From: a virus
IMG/VR virus record: IMGVR_UViG_3300027733_000028
Location: 1 to 64,000 of that record
Length of the DNA: 64,000 nucleotides
Strand: one strand, 5' to 3'
The notes under the pieces are model-generated. The model saw nothing but the letters and a program-made list of their open reading frames with translations, was not told the DNA's origin and ran no database searches. Made by a program: the position numbers and the translations under genes. Shown here one piece after another: positions 52,920-61,864 of the stretch; the first letter of the stretch is position 1; every line of letters begins with the position of its first letter.

Positions 52920-54821
52920 ATGAGTCAAAAGTATTTGCTCGTATTGGAAAGATCTTCTTCTGAATTGGACATCAAAACAGAAGGTGACAATTACATCCTA
53001 GAAGGAATCTTTACAGAAATCGGCGTTAAAAACAAAAACAATCGTATTTACGACGAAAAGGAAGTTCTTCCTCACATAGATGAACTTCTTCAAAAAGTAA
53101 AAGGAAGTAAACTTTTAGGTGAATTAGATCATCCTAAATCTTTTGAAGTTTCTTTAAAAAATGCTTCTCATGTTATTGAAGCTTTAGATTACGACAAAAA
53201 CACTAAGAAGGTAATGGGAAGAATCCGTTTACTTAATACTAGTGCTGGAAAAGAAGCAAAGGCTCTGGTTGATGCTGGTATTCCTTTACACATTTCTAGT
53301 CGTGCTGCTGGAGTGGTTGAAAGTAATGGTCACGTTAAAATCAAAAAAATGTTTACTTACGATTTAGTTGCAGATCCTGGATTTGCTAATGCTGAATTAT
53401 CAAGAGTAAATGAAGCATTTGGATTTGAAATGGATGATACATTAGGTCTTTACGAAATGCCTTATAGTGCTAAATTAGCCGAGTCTTTCGAAGATCACGA
53501 AAAAATTGATGAAAACAAACAAACTCAAAACATAAACAAATCTTCAAAAATGAATAATACAACAGAGAACATATCAGTTGAAGATTTTAACGAATATACA
53601 AAAATCGTTAAAAACGAAATTGAAAATCTTAAAAAACAAATCGCTGAAAGTAACACTGATTCTGTAACTGAAAGTACTGAATCATTAGTTAAGTACACTG
53701 AAACTATTGCCAAACGAGTAAATCAAATCCAAGAAAATTTAGGATCTTTAAAAGAGAACTTCGATCATTTGATATCTCACAATGATTACATCGTAGAAAA
53801 CCTTGAAAAGGTTAAAGATTACGCTGAAATGGTTGGCGAAAAATCAAATCAAGGAATTAACTACTCAGAAAAACTTGCTGAATCGGTTGACCACTTAATT
53901 GAATATACTAAAATGGTTGCTGAAAAAGCAGATAGTGGAATTTCTTACACTGAAAGAATTGCTGAATCTGTTGATTCTTCGATCGAATATCAAAATCATG
54001 TTGCTAAAGAAGTTAATGAGCGTTTTGCTTATCAAACTTACATCAATGAACAAGTTGACAATATCATTTCACATACCGATTATATCGTTGAAGGTTGTGA
54101 TTCAATTATTAAGTACAGTGAGTACCTAAAAGAGAATCAAGCAAGCTTAACCGGTTATATGGATTATGTTGTTAAAGGTCTTAACGAAGGTACTTCTAAT
54201 AACGATCCATCCGATAATAACAAATCTGAAAATGCAAACGAAGATGATACTAAAGTAAATGAAAATGCTGAAGCTATCAATTCAACTGAAAGTGCTGATG
54301 ATTTTGAAAATGAAATTAACTCTAGAGTTGATGCTATTTTAGAATCTGCTAAATCCCAAAAAGATGAAGAGAAAAAATCTAAAATGCATTTCTTTAATTT
54401 CTTAGCTGAATCTAAAAGAAACGAATTTGAATCTTTAACTGCTGAAGTTCAAGAAAAAATTGTTGATCTTTTCGAAAATACTAAATGGTACGGATCAATT
54501 GATGCTAATAACATCTGGGAATCTGCTTTCACTAAACCAGTTGCTAAAAATGATTGGTTAGCTAATATGCCAAATCGTTATAACGAAGCTTGGAATTCTT
54601 TAAACGAATCTCAAAAGAATGCTATTAAAGCTCAAGCATCAGTAAGAGTTCTTAGTACACAATATCAAATCGATTCATTTTGGTCTTCAAGAGATTTAAG
54701 AGTTTCTAAAGTAGAATCAACTGAACCGGTTGCTCCTATTAACGAATCTTCTAAGTATGAAACTCCTCAAGATTATATGGATACTGTTGCTGCTGAATTA
54801 AAACGTAGATTCAAAAGATAA
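52920..54821 (+). CDS. 21: Prohead protease (gp21-like) fused to scaffold-like coiled coil
   Basis: 633 residues. Residues 1 to about 165 match the gp21 protease (T4: 212 residues): G-E-L-D-H-P with His71, I-S-S-R-A with Ser126/127, and Y-D-L-V-A-D-P-G-F. A site R-V-N-E-A at residue 165 could allow self-release. Residues about 211-420 form repeated coiled-coil units (E-Y-T-K-M-V-A-E-K-A, then E-R-I-A-E-S-V), followed by an acidic linker and a globular C-terminus with P-I-N-E-S. The second part looks like the prohead core scaffold gp22, normally a separate gene. Met211 (ATG at 53550) lies in spacer-like sequence and may start scaffold alone. Confidence 0.8.
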   Translation: MSQKYLLVLERSSSELDIKTEGDNYILEGIFTEIGVKNKNNRIYDEKEVLPHIDELLQKVKGSKLLGELDHPKSFEVSLKNASHVIEALDYDKNTKKVMGRIRLLNTSAGKEAKALVDAGIPLHISSRAAGVVESNGHVKIKKMFTYDLVADPGFANAELSRVNEAFGFEMDDTLGLYEMPYSAKLAESFEDHEKIDENKQTQNINKSSKMNNTTENISVEDFNEYTKIVKNEIENLKKQIAESNTDSVTESTESLVKYTETIAKRVNQIQENLGSLKENFDHLISHNDYIVENLEKVKDYAEMVGEKSNQGINYSEKLAESVDHLIEYTKMVAEKADSGISYTERIAESVDSSIEYQNHVAKEVNERFAYQTYINEQVDNIISHTDYIVEGCDSIIKYSEYLKENQASLTGYMDYVVKGLNEGTSNNDPSDNNKSENANEDDTKVNENAEAINSTESADDFENEINSRVDAILESAKSQKDEEKKSKMHFFNFLAESKRNEFESLTAEVQEKIVDLFENTKWYGSIDANNIWESAFTKPVAKNDWLANMPNRYNEAWNSLNESQKNAIKAQASVRVLSTQYQIDSFWSSRDLRVSKVESTEPVAPINESSKYETPQDYMDTVAAELKRRFKR

Positions 54822-54929
54822 AATATCCAAGAGATCATAGATAAATAGATTATAATATTCCACCACACTAAGATGCAAAAAGTGTAACGGAAAACTAAAC
54901 AATAAAACAACAAAATAAAACATTTAAAA
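54822..54929 (+). promoter_or_regulatory. Leader of the major capsid protein gene
   Basis: A 108-base gap with AGATAAATAGATTATAATATT (54842-54860 region) as a possible promoter, then a long A-rich leader with an ACACT/AGTGT hairpin option. The length is unusual for this compact genome and fits a strongly expressed gene. Confidence 0.4.
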
Positions 54930-56540
54930 ATGTACTTAATTAACGAAAGTGAAATTTTTTCAAAATGGGCTCCAATTATCGAGTCTAATACTGGAATCAC
55001 TGAGCGTGCTAGAGTTGAGTGGATGTCAAAATATTGCCATAACCACGAATTATATGAGAACAACTCATATGCACAACTAGGCGCTGTGAACGGTATGGGT
55101 GCTACTCGTTTCCCTGGAAACCCTGGTACTCAAGATGCTTTTGCTACATCCACTTCTGGATCTGGTGATAAAGCTCACACATTGCTACCTCTTGCTATGC
55201 AAGTTGCAGCTCAAACAATCGGATTGGATTTAGTTCCAGTCGTGCCAATGCCTGGTCCAATGGGTGTATTAACTTACTTGGATTTCGTATATGCTGGTGG
55301 TAAAACTGCTGGTACTGGTGCTGATGTTCCTTTAATGGTTAAATTAGACTACGGTTCTAACACTATCCCTTCATTTACTGTAGGTGGTTCTGGTGCTTCT
55401 GGTGGTGCTACTTTCTACATGGTAGGATCTTCTCGTTTGGATGGTAATCCAATCTTACGTGTTGCTGGAACTTTAACTGGTTCTAACACAATCAAAGATT
55501 GTTTAACTAACATCACAATCGGTGGTGCTTCTGCTGGAACTGTTACTAACTATTCTATCGAATTAGTTAAAGCTTTAGAAGATCACATCACTGGATTCTC
55601 TGGTAATGCTCTTGCTAACAACGATTACACTGGATTTGATATTAACGATCCATATTCTCGTAACGACGGTGAAAGTACTACAGATAACGTAATGAACTTA
55701 AGTCTATTCAACAAATCAGTTGAAGCTAAGACTTTCCAAGTTGCTGCTGCTGTTACTCGTGAGCAAGTTCAAGACTTGAAACAATTTGGTATTGATGCAG
55801 TTTCTCAAGTAGAAGCAGTTCTTATCAATGAGTTAACTCAATCAATTAACAAGAACATCCTTGGACGTATCTTCGCTTTAGGAGAAAGAAACCACGAATA
55901 CGTAATCCGTACTCAAGGTCAAAACTTCTTCTTGAACTTAGGTGCTACTGCCCTTTTAGTTTCTAACTCTGCGTCAGCAACTAACTTCGGTTCATTTATC
56001 CAATCAACTACTTTACGTGGTGCTACAATGGCTGCTACTGAAAACGTTAACTCTGCTTCAGAAAACATGCATACTCGTCAACGTAAAATTATGTCTAAAG
56101 TATTAGCTATCGCTAACTTAATCGCTATTAGAGGTCGTCGTGGACCAGCTACTTTCGTAGTTACTAACGGTCAAGTTTGTTCAGCTTTACAAGACGTTGC
56201 TGGTTTCGTACCTGCTCCAATGGCTAACACAATTAACCAAATGAGTGGTTCACTTTATCCTATCGGTACTTTAGCTGGTATGGCAGTGTACAACGATCCT
56301 AACATGAACTGGGCAGATACTCGTTTCTGCGTAGGTCGTAAAGGTGACGGTAACTCTCCAGGATTAGTATTCATGCCTTATTTAATGGCTGAAAGCGTTC
56401 AAACTATCGCTGAAGGTACTATGGCTCCTAAAGTTGCGGTTAAATCTCGTTATGCTTTAGTTGAAGCTGGTTTCCACCCAGAAACTATGTACTTAACTTC
56501 AGGTGTATCTTTAAGTGCTACATTCGGTTCTTTAGTATAA
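54930..56540 (+). CDS. 23: Major capsid protein, gp23-like
   Basis: 536 residues (T4 gp23: 521). The N-terminus contains S-E-I-F-S-K-W-A-P-I-I-E, matching A-E-L-L-N-K-W-K-P-L-L in T4, followed by a removable arm and then G-A-V-N-G-M-G-A-T-R-F. The core includes P-M-P-G-P-M-G-V, V-T-R-E-Q-V-Q-D-L and R-G-R-R-G-P-A. Maturation by the gp21-like protease is expected after a Glu within the first ~70 residues. Codon use (AAC, CGT, GGT) shows strong bias, unlike neighbours. A textbook terminator follows. Confidence 0.93.
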   Translation: MYLINESEIFSKWAPIIESNTGITERARVEWMSKYCHNHELYENNSYAQLGAVNGMGATRFPGNPGTQDAFATSTSGSGDKAHTLLPLAMQVAAQTIGLDLVPVVPMPGPMGVLTYLDFVYAGGKTAGTGADVPLMVKLDYGSNTIPSFTVGGSGASGGATFYMVGSSRLDGNPILRVAGTLTGSNTIKDCLTNITIGGASAGTVTNYSIELVKALEDHITGFSGNALANNDYTGFDINDPYSRNDGESTTDNVMNLSLFNKSVEAKTFQVAAAVTREQVQDLKQFGIDAVSQVEAVLINELTQSINKNILGRIFALGERNHEYVIRTQGQNFFLNLGATALLVSNSASATNFGSFIQSTTLRGATMAATENVNSASENMHTRQRKIMSKVLAIANLIAIRGRRGPATFVVTNGQVCSALQDVAGFVPAPMANTINQMSGSLYPIGTLAGMAVYNDPNMNWADTRFCVGRKGDGNSPGLVFMPYLMAESVQTIAEGTMAPKVAVKSRYALVEAGFHPETMYLTSGVSLSATFGSLV

Positions 56541-56574
56541 TCCTAAAAAGATTAACTAATCTAACTATAAAATT

Positions 56575-56604
56575 AAAGAGCTTCCTTCGGGAAGCTCTTT
56601 TTTT
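56575..56604 (+). terminator. Strong intrinsic terminator after the capsid gene
   Basis: AAAGAGCTTCC (56575-56585), a TTCG tetraloop, GGAAGCTCTTT (56590-56600), and a T run: an 11-bp perfect stem. Confidence 0.95.
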
Positions 56605-56626
56605 GTTTGTAGCTTTTGCATGAATA

Positions 56627-56634
56627 TATAAATA
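56627..56634 (+). promoter_or_regulatory. Exact T4-type late promoter box TATAAATA
   Basis: TATAAATA, also read as TATATAAA from 56625, 21 bases before the ATG at 56656 and just after the capsid terminator. Best late-promoter match in the window. Confidence 0.6.
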
Positions 56635-56643
56635 AAATACGAT

Positions 56644-56652
56644 CATATAATT
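56644..56652 (+). promoter_or_regulatory. CATATAATT motif
   Basis: Same word as upstream of dut, gp41 and gp44, here three bases before the ATG at 56656 and downstream of the late box. The only case where both elements occur together. Confidence 0.35.
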
Positions 56653-56655
56653 GAA

Positions 56656-57279
56656 ATGATATATCCCAGTCAAGCCATTCAAATTAGACCAGATCTAATA
56701 GAATACCGAGAACTTTGTTCAAAATTTGGTTATCAACCAAGCAAAGAAGAATATGAGGAGACTCTTAAATTTCTTTTATTATTTCATACTGGAATAGGCC
56801 ATACATGTGAATCTAGTGAAGTAGATTTTTTCTATGAAAATATGGATATGCATCTTCTAGAAAATAATGTTAATGAATCTCTTTTTGAATCCGCTTTAAT
56901 AGCAGAAGATTCAAACACCGTTGCCGATGTCGCAAAAGAGAAAGATGCGGCATTAGGACTTGTAGCTGCTGCCGGTGTTGGTGCTGCTGGTGCAGTGGCT
57001 GGTGCTGGAGCATTAGCAGTAGTTGGAGTAGTGAAAGTTGGAGGACTTATTCAATATCTATTTAAAAAAGGTAAAGTAAAAAGTGCTGCAAAAGCAGAAC
57101 TTGGAGTTGCTATGAAAAAATTAGAACCTTATCAAGAGATATACAAGATAAAAAAGGAATTGGCTACTCTTAAAGGAGAAGAATTCACTGGATTATCTTC
57201 GTTACCTGGAATGCCATCTGCTCCAGGATCACCTGCCGAGAAAAAATCTGCTCCTGCTCCTGCCTCTAAAAAGAAATAA
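56656..57279 (+). CDS. Head-region protein with glycine-zipper segment
   Basis: 207 residues. Helical N-terminal domain (about 1-85) with N-V-N-E-S, then a Gly/Ala-rich hydrophobic segment (about 100-130, A-G-V-G-A-A-G-A-V-A-G-A-G-A) suited to membrane insertion, a basic helix, and a Pro/Ala/Lys tail (P-A-P-A-S-K-K-K). Possibly cleaved at N-V-N-E to release the membrane-active part. Not a known family. Confidence 0.6.
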   Translation: MIYPSQAIQIRPDLIEYRELCSKFGYQPSKEEYEETLKFLLLFHTGIGHTCESSEVDFFYENMDMHLLENNVNESLFESALIAEDSNTVADVAKEKDAALGLVAAAGVGAAGAVAGAGALAVVGVVKVGGLIQYLFKKGKVKSAAKAELGVAMKKLEPYQEIYKIKKELATLKGEEFTGLSSLPGMPSAPGSPAEKKSAPAPASKKK

Positions 57280-57298
57280 TACCAAAAAGATAATATAC

Positions 57299-59884
57299 AT
57301 GATGACTAAAAATCTAGAAAATCTTATAAGAGACGAGTATTTAATTGCTCTATATGAAAAACAAATATTAGAAAATTTTGATAGTGCTGAGGTAGAAACC
57401 TTATTTTCTGAATTTGTTTTAAATATATCAGAACATTTTAACTTATCTATAGATGAAGATGCAACAATAGAAGATGTTATGGAAGCATTTTCAGATTGGG
57501 ATCTTTCTGATAACGAAACGTATCAAGAGCTTATTGAGGCAGTTAAAAGAAAACCTCGAGCTAAAAGAAAACCTGCTAGGCCGGCTGCCAAGAAACCTGC
57601 TGCTAAGAAACCGGCACCTAAACCTAAGGCAAAATCGGATGCCAAACCAAAACCGGATGCTAAACCAAAAGCCGAGGCAAAGCCAAAAGCGGAAGAGAAA
57701 CCTAAAGGAGAAGAAAAACCTAAAGGTGAAGAAAAACCTAAATCTAATCCAGAAGCAGATGCTAAAAAGATAGAAAAGATTAATGCAGAAAAGAAGAAGA
57801 TTGACGATGAGTCTAAATCGATATCTCAACAATTAGAAACCGAGAAAGATACAGATAAAAAAGGTGAATTAGAAGCAAAGAAAAAAGGTCTTAGAGCTGA
57901 TTCCGCTATGTTATTAGCAAGTAAAAAGAAACTTGAAGGTGCTGATGATGCAAAAGAGGCATCTCAAATAGCTAAGGCTAAATCTGATGCTGCTAAAAAT
58001 TACGATGAGTATATAAAGATCAAACAGCAAATATCTAAATTAGGTGAATCTGCTAATGAAGCAGAAGAATTAACTCCGGCTACTCCTGCTACTCCAGCTG
58101 CTCCTATTGCTGCTGATCCCAAGATTAAAGAAGAAAAAGAAAAACTTGAAGCTGCTGCGAAAGTTGCACTTATTGCTTCATTAGAAGGAGATTTAGCTGC
58201 CGCTAAAATCGGAATAACCACTGCTACACCTGAAAGTAAAGCAGCTGCCCAATTAACTCATGATAATCTTGTAAAGAAAATAGAAGATTTAAAAAAGGAT
58301 TCTGGTGGAACTCCAGCAACCGAAGAAAAACCTAAAGTAGATCCTGAAGCAGTCAAAGCTGCAGAAGCTAAAGTAAAAACTGCAACCGAAGCTAAAACCA
58401 ATGCTGAAAAAGCATTAGCCGATAATAAGGATGAAACTAAAACCGAAGAATTAAAGAAAGCAGTTGCAGATGAAGATATTAAAGTTAAGGCTGCTGAAGG
58501 AGAATTAACTAAAGCTAAAGGTGAAGATGTAAAAACTCCTGGAACTGAAGAAAAACCTAAAGTAGATCCTGAAGCAGTCAAAGCTGCAGAAGCTGAAGTT
58601 GAAAAGGCTAAAACCGCACTTAAAACAGCAACTGAAGCTAAGGCTGCTCTAAAATCAGATGCAACTCCTGAAGAGAAGACTAAGGCAGAAACCGAAGTCA
58701 CTAATGCTCAAACGGCTTTAGATACTGCAAATACGAACTTAACTAAAGCTAAAGGTGAAGATGTAAAAACCCCTAAAAAAGGAGAAACTGAAGTTGATCA
58801 GGCTGCTATTGATTCCGCAAAGAAGAAAGTTGAAGAAGCTACAAAGGCACTTGAAACCGCAAAAGCGGCTAAGGCTGCTTTAAAATCAGACGCAACCGAA
58901 GAAGAAAAAGCTGCTGCCGAAACTGCCATTACTAATGCTCAAACGGCTTTAGAAACGGCAAACGGTGAATTGACTAAAGCTGAAGGTGCTGGAAAATCCG
59001 TAAAAAAAGAAGATCCAGCAAAACCTGCTAAAAATGTTTCACCTGAAGATAAAGCCAAAATAGAAAAATTAGAAGCTAGAGCAAAAGCTTTAGAAGAAGA
59101 TATTGATCAGAAATCAGATATTAATGATGAGCAATTCGATGCATTAGGGCAGAAAAGTAATGAAATTGCTGGAGATAATGGTATGCTTAAAAATCTCTTA
59201 ACTAAAATCAGATTAGAAAACACTATAGAATATAATAACATGAGACTTAAATTGTCTAGTGATAAAGATTCCGAAAAAATTGAGGATCAAAACAAAACAG
59301 CAGAAAAAACAATCGCTAAAGCAGACGCTAATCTTACGGATGCCGAATCTCAATCTTCTGAGGATGCAGAAAAAAATGCAACTCCAGAACAAAAGGCGGA
59401 ATTAAAGAAAGCCCAAGAAGCAGCGGCTAAAGAGGCTGCTAAAGGTGGTGAAGGTGGAGAAGAAGATACCGAAGCTAAATTTGCTGCTCAAAAGAAAGAA
59501 AGAGAAGCAGCCGAAAAAGCCTCTCAAGGAAAAGGTAGAGATGCTGATATAGAAGCAGTTGGTGATACTCAAGCAGCAAAAGAGAAAGATTTTAAAATAA
59601 AATCATTAGATAAGAAAGTTAGTGCTATATCTGTTGCTTGGCAAAAAATGCAAGATGAAGCTAGTAAAGCAGAAGGTGACGATAAACCTAAAAAAGAAAA
59701 AGCCGCTGCTGCAATTGAAGCCAATCTTAATAAAGCAAAAGAAGAATTAACCGCATTAAAAGGAGGAACTCCTAAGCCTAATGAATCTCTTAATGATTTT
59801 GACTCACAAATCTGGGCAATCGAATTTATTCTAGAGAGAATCAATCAACAAATGGAAGAATATCAATTCTTAATTAATGAATAA
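57299..59884 (+). CDS. Large Lys/Ala/Glu-rich repeat protein, histone-tail-like region
   Basis: 861 residues. An N-terminal acidic helical domain (1 to about 80) precedes a Lys/Ala/Pro-rich stretch (about 84-155, K-P-A-A-K-K-P, repeated K-P-K-A/G-E-E) like histone H1 tails. Then come long coiled-coil regions built from ~75-78-residue modules (D-P-E-A-V-K-A-A-E-A, A-L-K-S-D-A-T). It ends in a hydrophobic/acidic helix Q-F-L-I-N-E. Likely an internal head, scaffold or DNA-condensing protein; evidence is composition and position only. The start codon pair ATGATG leaves a one-residue uncertainty. Confidence 0.6.
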   Translation: MMTKNLENLIRDEYLIALYEKQILENFDSAEVETLFSEFVLNISEHFNLSIDEDATIEDVMEAFSDWDLSDNETYQELIEAVKRKPRAKRKPARPAAKKPAAKKPAPKPKAKSDAKPKPDAKPKAEAKPKAEEKPKGEEKPKGEEKPKSNPEADAKKIEKINAEKKKIDDESKSISQQLETEKDTDKKGELEAKKKGLRADSAMLLASKKKLEGADDAKEASQIAKAKSDAAKNYDEYIKIKQQISKLGESANEAEELTPATPATPAAPIAADPKIKEEKEKLEAAAKVALIASLEGDLAAAKIGITTATPESKAAAQLTHDNLVKKIEDLKKDSGGTPATEEKPKVDPEAVKAAEAKVKTATEAKTNAEKALADNKDETKTEELKKAVADEDIKVKAAEGELTKAKGEDVKTPGTEEKPKVDPEAVKAAEAEVEKAKTALKTATEAKAALKSDATPEEKTKAETEVTNAQTALDTANTNLTKAKGEDVKTPKKGETEVDQAAIDSAKKKVEEATKALETAKAAKAALKSDATEEEKAAAETAITNAQTALETANGELTKAEGAGKSVKKEDPAKPAKNVSPEDKAKIEKLEARAKALEEDIDQKSDINDEQFDALGQKSNEIAGDNGMLKNLLTKIRLENTIEYNNMRLKLSSDKDSEKIEDQNKTAEKTIAKADANLTDAESQSSEDAEKNATPEQKAELKKAQEAAAKEAAKGGEGGEEDTEAKFAAQKKEREAAEKASQGKGRDADIEAVGDTQAAKEKDFKIKSLDKKVSAISVAWQKMQDEASKAEGDDKPKKEKAAAAIEANLNKAKEELTALKGGTPKPNESLNDFDSQIWAIEFILERINQQMEEYQFLINE
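58322..59003 (+). repeat. Tandem ~225-234-base coding modules
   Basis: An exact 48-base copy at 58322-58369 recurs at 58547-58594 (225 bases on). A 30-base block at 58507 recurs at 58741 (234 bases), and a 23-base block at 58700 recurs at 58931 (231 bases). All spacings are multiples of three. Confidence 0.85.
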
Positions 59885-60372
59885 TGGAAATATTTAGACA
59901 AAATCTAGGTAAACGTCCAACGAAGTTCGGTATCGTTCTCGATCGATTAAAACCTAGATATCAAAAAATATTGAAGAAGAATCCCATCATTCGTAATTAT
60001 TCTACGGATGATAGGCTTCTTAAATGTATCTTCAAAATAGAAGATCGATTAATACAAGTATCACATCTAAAAAGAGTTTTTATCGAACCTAAAAGTGGAG
60101 AAATATCTTCATTTAAAATCATCAGGGAATCATATCATCAATTTGATTGGAATTGTACTTTTTGCAATAAACCTATCAAATCTCGTATAGATAATTATGA
60201 ACCAGGAAACTTTACTTGCATGAAATGCGAGAATACATATATTAAAGGAACTCGAAAAATTCCAAGAAGAATTATCGAGGAATCTTTGAGATTCACAGAA
60301 CATGTGAAAACCTTAATGAAAGAAGATCAAAAGAAAATTATAAAATATATCAAGAAAAATGATGAATCTTAA
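59884..60372 (+). CDS. Zinc-finger-like protein of unknown function
   Basis: 162 residues, basic. Central C-T-F-C-N and C-M-K-C-E pairs (about residues 96-120) indicate a four-Cys zinc site; helical basic ends suggest nucleic acid contact. It overlaps both neighbours by a few bases (start shared with the previous stop region, stop inside the next gene). Not a known T4 protein. Confidence 0.65.
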   Translation: MEIFRQNLGKRPTKFGIVLDRLKPRYQKILKKNPIIRNYSTDDRLLKCIFKIEDRLIQVSHLKRVFIEPKSGEISSFKIIRESYHQFDWNCTFCNKPIKSRIDNYEPGNFTCMKCENTYIKGTRKIPRRIIEESLRFTEHVKTLMKEDQKKIIKYIKKNDES

Positions 60373-61864
60373 ATACTTCAGTGATTTTGTTAACGAAGCA
60401 AAAACCACTGACGCAAAAACTGTTAAAAATCCGAGAGTTAAATTAGTACTTCTAACAAATGCTAGTAAAGAATCTCATACAGTTCCTACCTTTGCAGCCG
60501 AATGTAAAAAAATGGGTGCTGAATTTATCGTTATTGATATTAGTACAGCAATGATTGCCGAAACCAAAGATGGTAATTTTCTAATCAGTGATAAAGAAAA
60601 TCCCAAAGGTCTTAAAATCAATGCTGATAATACCGCAATTCTTACTCGTCGTGGAGTTGTTAGAAATACTTATACAAAATCTCTAGTTGAAAAACTTCAA
60701 GATAATAACTTCTTTGTGGTTAATACTCTTGAAGCTATTATGGCTTGCGAAAACAAATATGTTACTACTAAAATCCTTAAAGAAGCTGGAATTCCAGTTC
60801 CTAAAACTGCAATCGTTGATGGAGAAGATTCTATTGATAGAGCGGTTAAAGATATTGGTGGTAAATTTCCAGTAGTATGTAAGATACTTTCCGGATCTCA
60901 AGGAATTGGAGTTTCTATCGTTGATTCTCTTGCTTCTCTTAAATCAGTTCTACAAACCATTTGGAAAGTGGATCCTTCAGTTGAAATCTTGATTCAAGAG
61001 AAAATTGAATCTGAATATGATTTAAGAATACACGTTTTGACGAGAAAATTCAACTCGCCAACACCAGAAGATACAGATTCAGTACTTCTTGGTTATATGA
61101 GAAGAAATCGTGTTAAAAAAGACTTCCGTACCAATTACTCATTAGGAGGAACTGTTGAAAAAACTAAAGTAACTCCAGAACAAGAAAAAATTGCTATCGA
61201 ATCAGCTAAGGCGGTTGGTTGCAATTGGTGTGGTGTGGATATTATTGTAGATAAGAAAACTGGAAAAAATTACGTACTTGAAGTTAATGCTTCTCCCGGA
61301 ACTACCGGATTAAAGAAAGCAACTGGAGTTAACGTGGTTAAAGATATCGTTCAATTCTTAATGGATAAAACCAATTGGATTCGTTCTAGAAAACGTGTTG
61401 GATTCCGTGAAGTTATTACAATTCCTAATATTGGAGATATGGTTGCTAAATTTGATACCGGTAATGGATCTCTTTCATGCACAATCACTTATGATAAATT
61501 AGATGTAAATGAGAAAGAGAAGATTGTTAAATGGACACTTGGTGGAAGAGATTTTGAATCTAAATTTGTAGGATTCACTGAAACTGAAGTAGGTGATACT
61601 ATCGAGAAACGTCCTGTTATCGAAATGGATATTCAATTTGCTGGTAAAGTTTATAAGAAAGTTCAAGTTGCATTAGATGATCGCTCAACCAAGAGTACTA
61701 AATTCCTTGTGAATCGTAAATTCATGGAGAGAATTGGTTGTTCCGTTGATCCAATGAGAACCTTCATCGTATCCTCATTCCCAGTAGCTTATCATGGTGG
61801 AGAAGCGAAGAAAGAGCCACATGCCGGAATTATTTTCGAATGGGATAAAAAGAAAACTAAATAA
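60359..61864 (+). CDS. ATP-grasp ligase fused to RimK-type zinc-protease-like domain, capsid-tagged
   Basis: 501 residues. Residues 1-13 (MMNLKYFSDFVNE, then A) form a clear capsid-targeting tag. Residues about 27-335 are a RimK-like ATP-grasp ligase: C-K-I-L-S-G-S-Q-G-I-G-V near 174-185, E-Y-D-L-R near 219, and metal/ATP residues in L-E-V-N-A-S-P-G (307-314). Residues about 345-480 resemble the retropepsin-like 'ATP-dependent zinc protease' domain linked to RimK genes, with F-D-T-G (365-368) and V-A-L-D-D-R. It may add amino acids to, or trim, a host protein after injection. Substrate unknown. Confidence 0.75.
   Translation: MMNLKYFSDFVNEAKTTDAKTVKNPRVKLVLLTNASKESHTVPTFAAECKKMGAEFIVIDISTAMIAETKDGNFLISDKENPKGLKINADNTAILTRRGVVRNTYTKSLVEKLQDNNFFVVNTLEAIMACENKYVTTKILKEAGIPVPKTAIVDGEDSIDRAVKDIGGKFPVVCKILSGSQGIGVSIVDSLASLKSVLQTIWKVDPSVEILIQEKIESEYDLRIHVLTRKFNSPTPEDTDSVLLGYMRRNRVKKDFRTNYSLGGTVEKTKVTPEQEKIAIESAKAVGCNWCGVDIIVDKKTGKNYVLEVNASPGTTGLKKATGVNVVKDIVQFLMDKTNWIRSRKRVGFREVITIPNIGDMVAKFDTGNGSLSCTITYDKLDVNEKEKIVKWTLGGRDFESKFVGFTETEVGDTIEKRPVIEMDIQFAGKVYKKVQVALDDRSTKSTKFLVNRKFMERIGCSVDPMRTFIVSSFPVAYHGGEAKKEPHAGIIFEWDKKKTK

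Noticed and set aside
57491-57832. Minus-strand frame of 113 codons rich in Phe and Arg
   Set aside because: It is the complement of the Lys/Pro repeat region of the 861-residue protein, not a gene.
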